Assembly (NCBI GenBank): GCA_018398575.1
Contig: JAGTXZ010000002.1
Coordinates: 2,668,501 to 2,732,500 of the forward strand
Origin: Ampelomyces quisqualis
Lineage: Eukaryota > Ascomycota > Dothideomycetes > Pleosporales > Phaeosphaeriaceae
Length of the DNA stretch: 64,000 nucleotides
Direction: 5' to 3'
Of the stretch, positions 34,901 through 45,668 are shown in pieces; the first letter of the stretch is position 1; the number at the start of each line of letters is the position of its first letter. A program made the translations under genes and the position numbers. The notes beneath the pieces were generated by a model. The model searched no databases. It was not told the DNA's origin and saw only the letters and a list, made by a program, of their open reading frames with translations.

Positions 34901-37100
34901 CTAAACGCATTTAGTAATAGTTCTTTAAGGACAATCTTGTAATTATACAAATAGTAAGAAGGCAATTAATTGGCTGCTAACTTACTAAATACATCCTGAT
35001 ACTAGGAGTAGCAGGCAGGTAATCTCTTATCTAATTGGCTTTAATTGTCTGCGTTGTCCTTAGAGGCAAGGATCCTATTAATCTTATAGAGGCTTGTTGT
35101 AAAGAACTTGTTCTAGGGCTTCTTTATAATAAAGTAAAATGTATTGGCAGAAATAAGAGCTATGCGGGTGCTTAGAGGGGATTTGGACTCTAAGCGGGTT
35201 TGCTTAGTTAGGGTATAAGGAATCTCTAAGATTTTTTGGGCTAATAGGAGCTTTAAGCATCCCTTAATATAATAAATAGAAAAAGAAGAACAGTAAAGAC
35301 TATTTTAGATACAATAGTCTTCTTTCTTCTATAGGGCGTTGCGTTGTTGCACATTAAGATAGACAGTAGCTAGCACTGTAGCTTAATATAGAACAGTAAA
35401 AATAGAGAGTAAAGAATTATATAAACAGAAGTACTTAGATAGCTAAATAAACTGTAACCTATTTGTGTCTAATTAAATCTTAAATTGTCTTAACTATTAG
35501 AGGCTAAGTATACAATCCTAAGACCTAAGATTAAGAATAAGGAATAGACAGTTTAAAATCTTTTAGCTATTAATATTTAAGTGTAGTTAAATATATTAAG
35601 TAACTAAAGAAGTAATCTAATCCTTAAAGCTGCGCACCTAAACCTAGAAGAGGAGCTTCTAGATAGGTTGCTGCAAGGCTTTAGAAACAGATAAAACAAT
35701 TTATAAATTCAAAAATAGAAAACCTTAAGCACTAGTGTTAACAAGAGTATTAAGGCGTAAGCTAAGGCCTTAGTTGTAAAGAAGCGTAGGCATAAGGAAA
35801 TAGGGACTGCAAAACAAATAGGAAAGGTTAAGGTAGAATAGATTGTAACAGCTTAGGCCTAGAGAGGAGTATCCTTCTAGGCGCTTCTGTTTCCTGTATA
35901 ATACACCTCCTAATTAGGTTGCTCTTAAGCATCTTTATACTTATCTACTTCTACAGCTTTAATCTAACGCACATAAGGCTTTGTACAGTTACTAAAGTAG
36001 TGTCTTAGCTTACTACAATTGTAACAACTACTAAGGGTCTTTTGTTGTTCTAGCTTAGGGGTCTTTGTAAGAAGACGCACTGTTATAGATTAATAGGCTG
36101 GCGCAGAATTTGTTAGAGCGTTAGTAGTAGTAGTCTAATTTAGCTCTAAATTCTGTTGTAGGGCTAACCTAATTAGCAACTTAGTAGCAGCTAGTGTTAT
36201 ACTTGGTGTAAGGTTATTCTTTTACTCTATATTGTATACAGTAAGGTATTCTACTATCTAATTAAATAAGTTCTTCTATTAGTGCCTAAATTCTAGGTTA
36301 GAGGCTCGCAACCCTAGCGTAATCTTAGTCTATAAGTAGTAAAACTACTCTAAAGGGGGTACTTGTCCCTTAACTGCAGAACTTAAAAACCTAGCTTTAA
36401 ACAAGGGGAACGTTTCCTCCTTTGTTATCTGCAATTAATTAAACGCTGCATAGCTTTTAGCTACCTTGTTGCCTGTAATAAAATAGGACTTAAGTAGCTT
36501 AACTATTTGCTTAGCGTTCTAGAATTGCTCTTAATTAGTATCTAATAAATATTATAGCTTAAGATAGCTCTTGGCTAATCTTGTAGTGTAGCCCTATACT
36601 AAGGCCATGCGTTGTCTTTTAGTCTAATAGTAATCTAAGTTAATTTTAAGTTAATCCTAGATTAAGGCCTACTATTAGCAGAAGGTAGGATCTTTTCTAT
36701 TGCTAAGATCGTCTATATTAGGCGTTTTCTTAGATTGTTAAAGTTAGCAAGAGCCCTTATAGCAATATAAGTACTTAGATATAGAGCTGTTAAATAAACA
36801 GCAAAGTACAGAATTGTTCTAGAGTAATTTAGTAGTAGGTAGAGGCTTGTCTAGTCCTACTAACAGAATTAGTCCTTTCTTAAGGGAATTAATTTCTGCT
36901 AGAGCCTGTTTTAAATCTTGTTGTAATTAATTAACTTCTATTTAGGCAAGAGTTAGATTTAGTGCAGCTCTAGACTAAAGGGGTTCCTTAGTGTCTGTCT
37001 TTTTTACTTTAGCACTCTGTTGCTAGGTTGTTATAGTTAATACAGAGTTGTCTTAGGGGAAGGCTCCTAGGGTTAGTTCTTTAGAGGAAGTTATTAGCGT
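31947..37100 (-). pseudogene. Inner Gypsy gag-pol with chromodomain (RIP-inactivated)
   Basis: Read on the minus strand from about 37.1 kb downward. The nucleocapsid zinc knuckle CYNCSKLRHYFSNC (CX2CX4HX4C) is at about 35988-36030. Reverse transcriptase includes ALLILCVRKLNRDIRICVDY near 34.75 kb and the active-site box FCIAYLNNILIY, with YLNN at 34444-34455 where YLDD is expected (two Asp-to-Asn changes from G-to-A). The integrase core (LGVQIKLSTAYY, then TNR, of the STAYHPQTDGQTE region) is near 32.85 kb. The integrase C-terminal part continues into a chromodomain (VKEILASKLY, then VGYNP) at about 32105-32205. Stops lie throughout at Gln and Trp positions. The order gag, RT, integrase, chromodomain places it in the chromoviruses. 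Confidence 0.85.
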
Positions 37101-37382
37101 TGCCTCTAATACTCCTAGGTTATTAATAGTCTCTAAGTTTCTATTGTAGCGCCAAACGCGACTTTTCTAAAGTAATCTTAACTGTTGTGTTAATAGGAAG
37201 ATCTAAACCTAAAGGCTTTAGCTATTAGAAGATCTAAGGGATCCTAACTATGTTTAATAGATTTAAGGTTGCAAACAGATCTAATTTAGATAGGGTTCTA
37301 GACGTTTTAACGCAATCTTTTTAAAAGTAAATAGCAATATTATCTAAATGCTATTACTAGCAGGACAAAGTTTCTCTTGTAA

Positions 37383-37681
37383 TGTAACAACGCAGGTAGG
37401 TACAGCTATTAGGATTAAATTAGATACGTATTAGAGGCATATAAGAGTGCGTATTGTATCAGAAATTCTAGATTGGCTATACACCTATAGGTCTTGTACA
37501 GAAGAACAAGAGAAACTTGTCCTCTATCTATGCTATAGGCTTATATTTATAGTAGGCGTAGCAGCTGAGTTAGAGCGCTGTTAGAGCGCTTTTAGTCCTA
37601 ATCTGCTAGCTCTCTACATAATCTGTTACTAAGCCTTTATAAGGTATTGGATGTAACATGTGTTTGCATGTGCTTGTTACA
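37383..37681 (-). repeat. LTR 3 (5' LTR of inner Gypsy)
   Basis: 299 bp, TGTAACAACGCAGG to TGTTACA. Next to its inner edge the element-strand sequence TTACAAGAGAAACTTTG is in the primer-binding-site position; no specific tRNA match is claimed. Confidence 0.92.
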
Positions 37682-37686
37682 AATAT

Positions 37687-40600
37687 TAAGTTTAATTTCT
37701 CTAATATAATTATCTTGCAATACTGTAAGATCTTTAACTTCTTTTTCTTATGCTATAATCTACTTAGCTAACGCTTGTAGAAGTCTTAGCTATTTTAGAT
37801 AGCGTTTATAAAACGCTTGTAATATATATAGAGTGCCTATAAAGTTTAAGGTATTATACTAGGTAGGGTTAGGATTATAGCCTACCTATTTTACACAATA
37901 CTTTAGAATAGAGCAGTATAGCTTACTAGCTAAGATCTCTTTAACTTTCTATTCTTTAACGCCTTAAATTAAGATACTAGATAGGTTTAGGCTTAGCTAA
38001 CTAGGCAGGAGGTTGTTAGAGTCCTTGCAGAGAACGTCTAGAGCAAATACGTTATAGATCTTAAAACTTTTAGGTAGCTTTAGTTAAAATAAATAGCTAA
38101 CTTGTTCTAGAACTTTAAAGAGGCCTTTTTACAATTTAGCAAGTTTGTAACTTAGGCAGGTAACAGATAGGTTTTAGGTTAAGAGGTAAACCTTGTTACC
38201 TACTACTTAATTAACAGGTTAATAATATTTGTTTACTTTAGTAGCTATCTATTACTACGCCTTTTCTATATTATTTTTAGCTATACGCTAAGCTATATGC
38301 ATGTAGGTAGCTAAGCTTAAGGCATCCTTAACATTTATATCTTTGTGTTTTAAAGGGGATAGTACTTAATTCTAGCTCTATTATAGTTTAGATCTAAACA
38401 AGAGCTAGTACAGCGCTATACTAATTGCGGAGTGCAGCAGTATAGCTTAGGCTTAATTAATTATTAGCAAGAGGTTACTCTAGTTGTCCTAGTAATAGGA
38501 TATAAAGGGCCTTAATTGTTAATTAATATACTTGTTTATAATCTTAGTTTGTCTATTAGTTTATTTATAGTAGGCTATAGAAAGCTTAATTTGCACGCCT
38601 AGGATCTTGCAGAACTTAGACTAGAATTAGAACACAAACTAGAGGCTATAGTTAGACACTATACTTTTAGGCGTATAGCTAAATTAGTATACCTATTAGA
38701 TAAATAAGTAAGCTATTTCTTAAGCGTTAATTGTTTTCTAGTAAGGAATAGAAACAGCTTGCTTTAATAGGTAATTAATAATAACTATAATTTAATTATA
38801 GCTATACTAATTAGTTAGAAAGGTCTTAAAATCTATACATAAATACTACATAAGCCTGTTAGAGATTAGTAACAGATAGAGAAAACCTTAAAATTAGAGC
38901 TGTCTTAGATAGGATCTTTAATAAGAAATGTAGTTTTGTATATAGCGTTTGCATGTAGCCTCTATGCCTTTCTAGTAGTATTGCTAAGCCAAGAGCTAAT
39001 ACGTCTTTATAGTGCTTAGGTAAGCAGTAGATACTTAATTATAAGCCTCTCTAATTAGTTAGGTATATTAGAGGAAATCTCTAGGTATATAAAGGCGTAA
39101 GTAATAAAGCAGTAGTTCTTTTTAGACACAATATAGCTATAGTAGCTTAAGACGCTCTTTCTTAAAAGAACAGCAATTTTCTGCTAGTAGAGCTTTAATT
39201 AGTTCTAAAGAGTTAATGTTTAAGGAGGCACTAATAGAGTAAACTAAAATAGCTAATATATTAATCTTTAGCTAGTTACAGACGTAGTTCTAAGCTAGTT
39301 TAGAGTTAACCTAGGAGTTTAGGCGTTTAGGTTCTAGAAGTACACAGGATCTATTGTCTTGTTAGGCAGCCTTAACCTTACTAACGTCCTGTTCCCTTTA
39401 GCTTAGGATATTAGCTTGCTTGTTAAGCTTGCTAGGCGTATACTTAATACAGAAATTAAAAGAGGTAATAATCTCTGCCTATTGTGCTTAATGTGTATTA
39501 AGAACCTTAGTAGTTATAAAGTATTCTAAGGAGCAGTAATCTAAATACACTTAGATTTAACTCTATATAGAAGTAAGTTTAGCTCTCTACTTCTTAAACA
39601 CTTTTAGGATAGCAAAAAGTTTTTTGTTATATATTTCTTAATTAAGCTTAGCCCTAGATAGAGCGTAACTATAGAAGGCTACAGAATACTACTTATTGTT
39701 AGAGTGTTTCTAAGAGAGTACTCCTACTATTACTCTATCTAACGCGTTAGTTTCTAACTTTGTATTATACTTAGAATAGAAATAAGATAGCGTAAAAATA
39801 GCTAGGAGTAAGGCTTTAATCTAATTAAAAGCCTGTTAACAGTCTATAGTCTATTTAAACAGTGTAAAAAGACTTTAAAGCTTTATAATTAGTTTAGCTA
39901 CACAAAAGAAATCCTTAATAAATTGTTAATAGAAACTAGCAAAACTAAGAAATAACTTAACGCTAGTAACTATAGTAGGTTTAGCCTAGTTTTAGAGTAC
40001 TTCTACCTTGTTAGAGTTAACTTTAGTGCCCTAGTTTGTTAAAACGTAACCTAGATACTTTGTGTAAGTTATATAAAATTTACTCTTCTAAATGTCTACT
40101 TAGAGTCCTGTATTACGTAGGCGCTCTAAGACCTTTTAGACGTGTTTCTAATATAAGTTTATATTCTTAGAGTAGATTAGGATGTTATTAAGATACGCAA
40201 TACAGAAATTATTAAGATAATTAATTAGTATATTATTTATATAGCGTTAATACGTAGCTAGCCTATTACACAAGCTAAAAGGAAGAACCTTACACTTATA
40301 TATACTGTAACAGGTCTAAAAGGTAGTATACTCTTTAGAGTTAGAATCTATACAAATTTTGTTAAAGGCAGCCCTAATGTTAAACTTTAGAAAGATCTTA
40401 GCTTTAGAGAGGCGTAACAGCAGCTTATTAATATAAAGGATTAGATAGACGTCTTTGCGCGTAAGAGCGTTAATCTTCTAGTAGTCTACACAAATGCGTA
40501 TATCTCTATTTAGTTTATGTACACAAAGAATAGGTAAAGTAAAAGAACTTTAGCTAGCCTTAATAAAACTCTTCTAAAGGTGTTTCTAGACGTAGGCCTT

Positions 40601-42900
40601 AGTAGCTTTAAGCTTCTTCTAGTTTTGCTTGTACAGGGGACTAAACGCATTTAGTAATAGTTCTTTAAGGATAATCTTGTAATTGTATAGATAATAAGAA
40701 AGTAATTAATTAGCTGCTAACTTGCTAAATATATTCTAATACTAGGAGTAACAGGTAAGTAATCTCTTATCTAATTAGCTTTAATTGTTTGCGTTGTTCT
40801 TAGAGGCAAGGATTCTGTTAATCTTATAGAGGCTTGTTGTAAAGAACTTGTTCTAGGGCTTTTTTATAATAAAGTAAAATGTATTAGCAGAAATAAGAGC
40901 TATGCAGATACTTAGAGGAGGTTTAGACTCTAAGCAGTTTTGCTTAGTTAGGGTATAAAGAATCTCTAAGATTTTTTAGGCTAATAGGAGCTTTAAGTAT
41001 CTCTTAATACAATAAATAGAAGAAGAGGAACAGTAAGAACTGTTTTAGATATAATAGTTTTCTTTCTCTTATAGGGCGTTGCGTTGTTGCACATTAAGAT
41101 AGACAGTAGCTAGCACTATAGCTTAATGTAGAACAGTAAGAATAAAAGGTAAAGGATTATAGAAATAGAAGTACTTAGATAGCTAAATAAACTGTAACCT
41201 ATTTGTGTCTAATTAAATCTTAAATTATCTTAACTATTAGAGGCTAAGTATACAATCCTAAGACCTAAGATTAAGAATAAGAAATAGACAGTTTAAAATC
41301 TTTTAGCTATTAATATTTAAGTATAGTTAAATATATTAAGTAACTAAAGAAGTAATCTAATTCTTAAAGCTATATACCTAAACCTAAAAGGAGAGCTTTT
41401 AGATAAGTTGCTATAAAGCTTTAGAAATAGATAAAACAATTTGTAAATTTAAAAATAAAAAACCTTAAGCACTAGTGTTAACAAGAGTGTTAAGGCGTAA
41501 ACTAATACTCTAGTTATAGAGAAGCGTAGGTATAAGGAAATAAAGACTATAAAACAAATAAAAAAGGTTAAAGTAAGATAGATTATAATAGCTTAGGCCT
41601 AGAGAGAAGTATTTTCTTAGGCACTTCTATTTCTTATATAATATACTTTCTAATTAGGTTGCTCTTAAGTATCTTTATACTTATCTACTTCTATAGCTTT
41701 AATCTAACGTATATAGAGCTTTGTGCAGTTACTAGAGTAGTGTTCTAGCTTACTGTAATTGTAACAACTACTAAGAGTCTTTTGTTGTTCTAGCTTAGAG
41801 GTCTTTGTAGAAAGACGCACTATTATAGATTAATAGGCTAGCGCAGAATTTGTTAAAGCGCTAGTAGTAGTAGTCTAATTTAGCTCTAAATTCTATTGTA
41901 AGGCTAACCTAATTGGCAACTTAGCAGTAGCTAGTAATATACTTAGGTTAAGATTATTCTTCTACTTTATATTATAGGTAGTAAGGTATTCTACTATCTA
42001 ATTAAATAAGTTCTTCTATTAGTACCTAAATCCTAGGTTAGAGGCTTGTAGTCCTAGCGTAATTTTTGTCTATAAGTAGTAAAACTACTCTAAAGAGGGT
42101 ACTTATCCCTTAACTGCAGAACTTAGAAACCTAGCTTTAAATAAGAGGAACGTTTTTTCCTTAGTTATCTGTATTTAATTAAAAGCTACTTAGCTTTTAG
42201 CTACCTTATTACCTGTAATAAAGTAAGACTTAAGTAGCTTAATTATTTACTTAGCGTTCTAGAATTGCTTTTAATTAGTATCTAATAAATATTATAGCTT
42301 AAGATAGCTCTTAGCTAATCTTGTAGTGTAGCCCTATATTAAGGCTATGCGTTGTCTTTTAGTCTAATAGTAATTTAAGTTAATTTTAAGTTAATCTTAG
42401 ATAGAGGCCTACTATTAGCAGAAGGTAAGATCTTTTTTATTACTAAGATTGTCTATATTAAGTGTTTTCTTAGATTGTTAAAGTTAGTAAGAGCCTTTAT
42501 AGTAATATAAGTACTTAGATATAAAGCTGTTAGATAAACAGTAGAGTGCAAAGAAGTTCTAGAGGGTTTTAGTAGTAGGTAAGAGCTTGTCTAGTTCTAC
42601 TAACAGAGTTAGTCCTTTCTTAAAGGAATTAATTTCTGCTAATACCTGTTTTAGTTCTTGTTGTAATTAATTAACCTCTATTTATGCAAGGGTTAGATTT
42701 AGTGCAGCTCTAGGCTAAGGGGGTCTGTCTCTTAATTCCTTAGTGTCTATCTTTTTTGCTTTAGCACTCTGTTGCTAGGTTGTTATAGTTAATATAGAGT
42801 TGTCTTAGAGAAAGGCTTCTAAGGTTAGTTCTTTAGGGAGAGTTATTAGCGTTGCCTCTAATACTCTTAGGTTATTAATAGTCTCTAAGTTTCTATTATA
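37687..42900 (-). pseudogene. Outer Gypsy gag-pol with chromodomain (RIP-inactivated)
   Basis: Second copy of the same gag-pol. The RT box YLNN is at 40184-40195, the chromodomain at about 37850-37970, and the zinc knuckle at about 41728-41770, where the second Cys has become Tyr (CYNYSKLEHY). It is more AT-rich than the inner copy in many places and so probably carries more RIP mutations, as expected for the earlier insertion. It begins just inside the AATAT duplication left by the inner copy. Confidence 0.82.
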
Positions 42901-43134
42901 GCGCTAAACGCAACTTTTCTAAAGTAATCCTAACTGTTATATTAATAAGAAGATCTAAACCTAAAGGCTTTAGCTGTTAAGAGATCTAAGGGATCCTAAC
43001 TGTGTTTAATAGATTTAAGGTTGCAAACAGATCTAATTTAAATAGAGTTCTAGATGTTTTAATGCAATCTTTTTAAAAGTAAATAGCAATATTATCTAAA
43101 TACTATTACTAGTAGAATAAAGTTTCTCTTGTAA

Positions 43135-43433
43135 TGTAACAACACAGGTAGGTACAGCTATTAGGATTAAATTAGATACGTATTAGAGGCATATAAGAGT
43201 GCGTATTGTATTAGAGATTCTAGATTAGCTATACACTTATAGGTCTTGTATAGAAGAACAAGAGAAACTTGTCTTTTATCTATGCTATAGGCTTATATTT
43301 ATAGTAGGCGTAGCAGCTAAGTTAGAGCGTTGTTAGAGCGCTTTTAGTTCTAATCTGCTAGCTTCCTATATAATCTGTTACTAAGCCTTTATAAGGTATT
43401 AGATGTAACATGTGTTTGTATGTGCTTGTTACA
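43135..43433 (-). repeat. LTR 4 (5' LTR of outer Gypsy)
   Basis: 299 bp, TGTAACAACACAGG to TGTTACA. It is followed by the target duplication GTAGC and resumption of the Tc1/mariner sequence. Confidence 0.92.
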
Positions 43434-43700
43434 GTAGCGTAGGTAGTTAACTTCTATCTAATAGGTGTTGTAAGAATAGGGCGTCTTCCTCTTTGTTTAG
43501 TAGGAGTAATCTAAGTCTTAGTACACTGCCTAATAGTCTTATATAGGATTTCTAGATAATAAGAGATTTAAGTATATAGCTAGCTAGCGTTAAATCTAAG
43601 TGTGTAGATTCTTGTCCTTTCTTAATAGGTAAGGTGTCTTTAGGGGGTCTTAATAAGCGCTATAATAAGAGTTAAAAGTTAAGAACATTCTAAGTAATAG
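43434..43700 (-). pseudogene. Tc1/mariner transposase, N-terminal part
   Basis: This is the other half of the interrupted transposase. On the minus strand it reads a helix-turn-helix region and then TPTKQRGRRPILTTPIR, just before the GTAGC target duplication at 43434-43438. It continues in frame at 29224. It has many RIP-type stops. Confidence 0.8.
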
Positions 43701-43753
43701 CTAATTCATAAAATATATACAAATCTCTATTAGAGTAAAGAATATTTGATTAC

Positions 43754-43809
43754 TTTCTATGCCCTAAGCTTCCTTGCCCTACTACTTATCTGCTTATGGG
43801 CACCTCTTG
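43754..43809 (-). repeat. Tc1/mariner right TIR
   Basis: Inverted copy of 28297-28352. The differences seen are C-to-T on this strand (CCCTAAGC, CCTTGCCCT, ACTTATCTGC, CACCTCTTG), the direction expected of RIP. Confidence 0.9.
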
Positions 43810-43811
43810 TA

Positions 43812-45668
43812 ATATTATTGGGGCAATAGATAGGCCTGTGCTTTGCACGGGCTTCTTGCTTGCAAGAATGACGGAGTCGTCTGTTGGGCCCAAGCAACAA
43901 CATAAAAAGCTATCACAACAATGATATTAGGGTAGGTAGTGTAGACAAGGGCCCCGTTTGCTAACGCGTCGCAGTCTAGGTGGCTTCACGTTACAAAACT
44001 TAAGAGGCTTCTGAACTGGTAACATTCAAAATTCCTCTATAATACTTCTTGGCACGTTGCCGATTTAGTCGTCCCCCCGGTCTGAAAACGGAGTACTCCT
44101 TACGGAGCATGTGCACCACACAGACGGGACAACAATATCAGCTCACCCTACATCTTTTTGTACCCAAAAAAATACACTATCCTTTTCTCTTTTAGATAAT
44201 GTATTTTTTACCTATTCTAGTTAAGAATTAATAAAGATATGAGGCTTAGAAAATAGTAGCTTCAAAAGGAGCCCTTTAGCTCTATCAAGGCCTAGTGTTT
44301 ACTAAGCTGGCCTTAGCATACTACTACCTACTGTGTAGCTTCTGCCCTACTGCTGCCTTACTGCTCGCACGGTTTATTTGCTACTAAAATCAGACATTCA
44401 GATCGGGTTGGGAAAACCCCCTAATGCTGAATCACCCGTTTCCCAGCCAAAAAGTGCCAGTACACTATACCTACACCGAGTCGAAGCTTATGCTAGCTGC
44501 CTATCCAAAAAGCTTACTTCTTGGTGTCAAGTTATACTGCTTTGCAAACTCGGCGATAGCATTTTTGGTCTTTTTAATTGTCGTAAATAGCACATTTGAG
44601 CTACCTACAACTTCGTCTGCTGTTCCACGTAGGCCTGTAAGTCGCGAGGATGTTAAGATTGTACGGAGTACTTCGTAAGCAATTTGCTCACGATCACTGT
44701 ACGCAATTCAGGTAACATATCGCTAAGATAACAGCCTTTGCGTCCCAAAAATACGAGCCAGAATGTTCGAGTATACCCCTGCTATTTCGGCCGCTTTCCT
44801 AGCTGCAGTACAGTACTCCCTAAGTCTGTGCGATAGGAATGCTGCTCTTGACATCGCCAGGCCGGATAACTCATCAATCACAGGAAACTAGCCAATCAAA
44901 GAGGCGTCAAGTCAGTGAGTGGAATTGGTTGTCTCTCGGGTGAAATTATGGCGTGTCGCACGCTTTGCTCAATGCGGCGCGGTGTCTTCTGCCGCCCTGA
45001 GCCGGGCAGTCTTTCCCCCGAATCATGACAAAGGTCTGGGGATGGCTGATTGGGTTCCTCCACGGCTCCACCCGTGCAATCGCAACGTGCAGTACGGAGT
45101 ACTGGCAAGGATATTTCTCCAACTTCTGCTCGTCATAGGGGTGCAGATACATTGTTGATTGTCGAGACGGAGATGAGTGCAGACTTCCAAGTGGGAGCGC
45201 ACCCATAAACGCCGGCCCAACCATCTGGGTAGACGCAAACCTCCACGAGGCTTTCATCCCAGCATTCCTGCACCAACGCCAGCCCCGTCAACGAATCTAT
45301 ATCACTGGATGTACCACACTATGATACTTGTAGTGATATGATATAGGCTAGAATCATAGCCTCGGGAAATATTGCTAACGCAATAGTCGCATGCGAGAAT
45401 GTGCAGATAGTGCCATCGCACTGTATTGTAGAGAGGCCTTTGCCAGTTCGTCAGAGTCATTCGACGCTCTAACTTCTTTAATGCGACCCGTCAAAGAGAT
45501 GGCCATCATGTTCGGCTTTGTCCATTCCTCGAGGGTTCATTGCTGCCGCTTGCGTCACTCTTCACGTGCACTGATGCGCATTCTCCTCTTTGTTGGGTAA
45601 TCTTCTGGAATAATCCCCAGGTAACTGTAGAACTTCTCCTTGCTTCGCTGATTGCAACACTCTAGGGA
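43812..45668. other. Right flank of transposon nest, no supported gene
   Basis: Composition recovers gradually from the AT-rich block. It contains a hairpin-forming AT-rich inverted repeat (44167-44181 with 44195-44209), TACGGAGTA at 44662-44670 and 45093-45101, and a run CGGAGTACTCC near 44090. ORFs at 44378-44678 and 44896-45257 show no domain. A possible upstream exon of the next gene could lie at 45391-45600, but I cannot support it. Confidence 0.45.

Larger units (their letters stand above)
30586..37681 (-). mobile_element. Inner Ty3/Gypsy chromovirus, same family
   Basis: A full-length copy, 7096 bp, with LTRs 30586-30884 and 37383-37681. It is flanked by a 5-bp duplication AATAT (30581-30585 and 37682-37686) located exactly at the junction between the antisense-ORF segment and the pol end of the outer copy. 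Orientation matches the outer copy. Inside the 3' LTR is a purine-rich tract (complement of 30885-30899: AAGAAGAGAGG). It is degraded by RIP-type transitions but structurally complete. Confidence 0.92.
29225..43433 (-). mobile_element. Outer Ty3/Gypsy chromovirus
   Basis: Bounded by 299-bp LTRs at 29225-29523 and 43135-43433, and flanked by a perfect 5-bp duplication GTAGC (29220-29224 and 43434-43438). The element is oriented on the minus strand: 5' LTR on the right, then gag-pol (about 42900 down to 37687), an antisense-ORF segment (29524-30580), a polypurine tract adjoining the left LTR, and the 3' LTR. It is interrupted by a second copy at 30586-37681. Its own length without the insert is about 7.1 kb. 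It is completely degraded by transitions. Confidence 0.92.
28297..43809 (-). mobile_element. Tc1/mariner element, split by nested Gypsy insertion
   Basis: Terminal inverted repeats of about 56 bp begin CAAGGGGTGCCCATGAGCGG at 28297 and end as its mutated complement at 43809. They are flanked by TA (28295-28296 and 43810-43811), the target duplicated by this superfamily. Removing the nested retroelements (29225-43433) and one copy of GTAGC leaves about 1.3 kb, the usual size. The transposase reads on the minus strand. The element is dead: many CAG/CAA/TGG codons are now stops. Confidence 0.92.

Noticed and set aside
29225..43433. Tandem array or unequal-crossover explanation for four LTRs
   Set aside because: The two separate perfect 5-bp duplications and the module order fit a simple nested insertion better.
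44378..44678. Two overlapping ORFs right of the nest
   Set aside because: No domain, and compositionally like decaying sequence.
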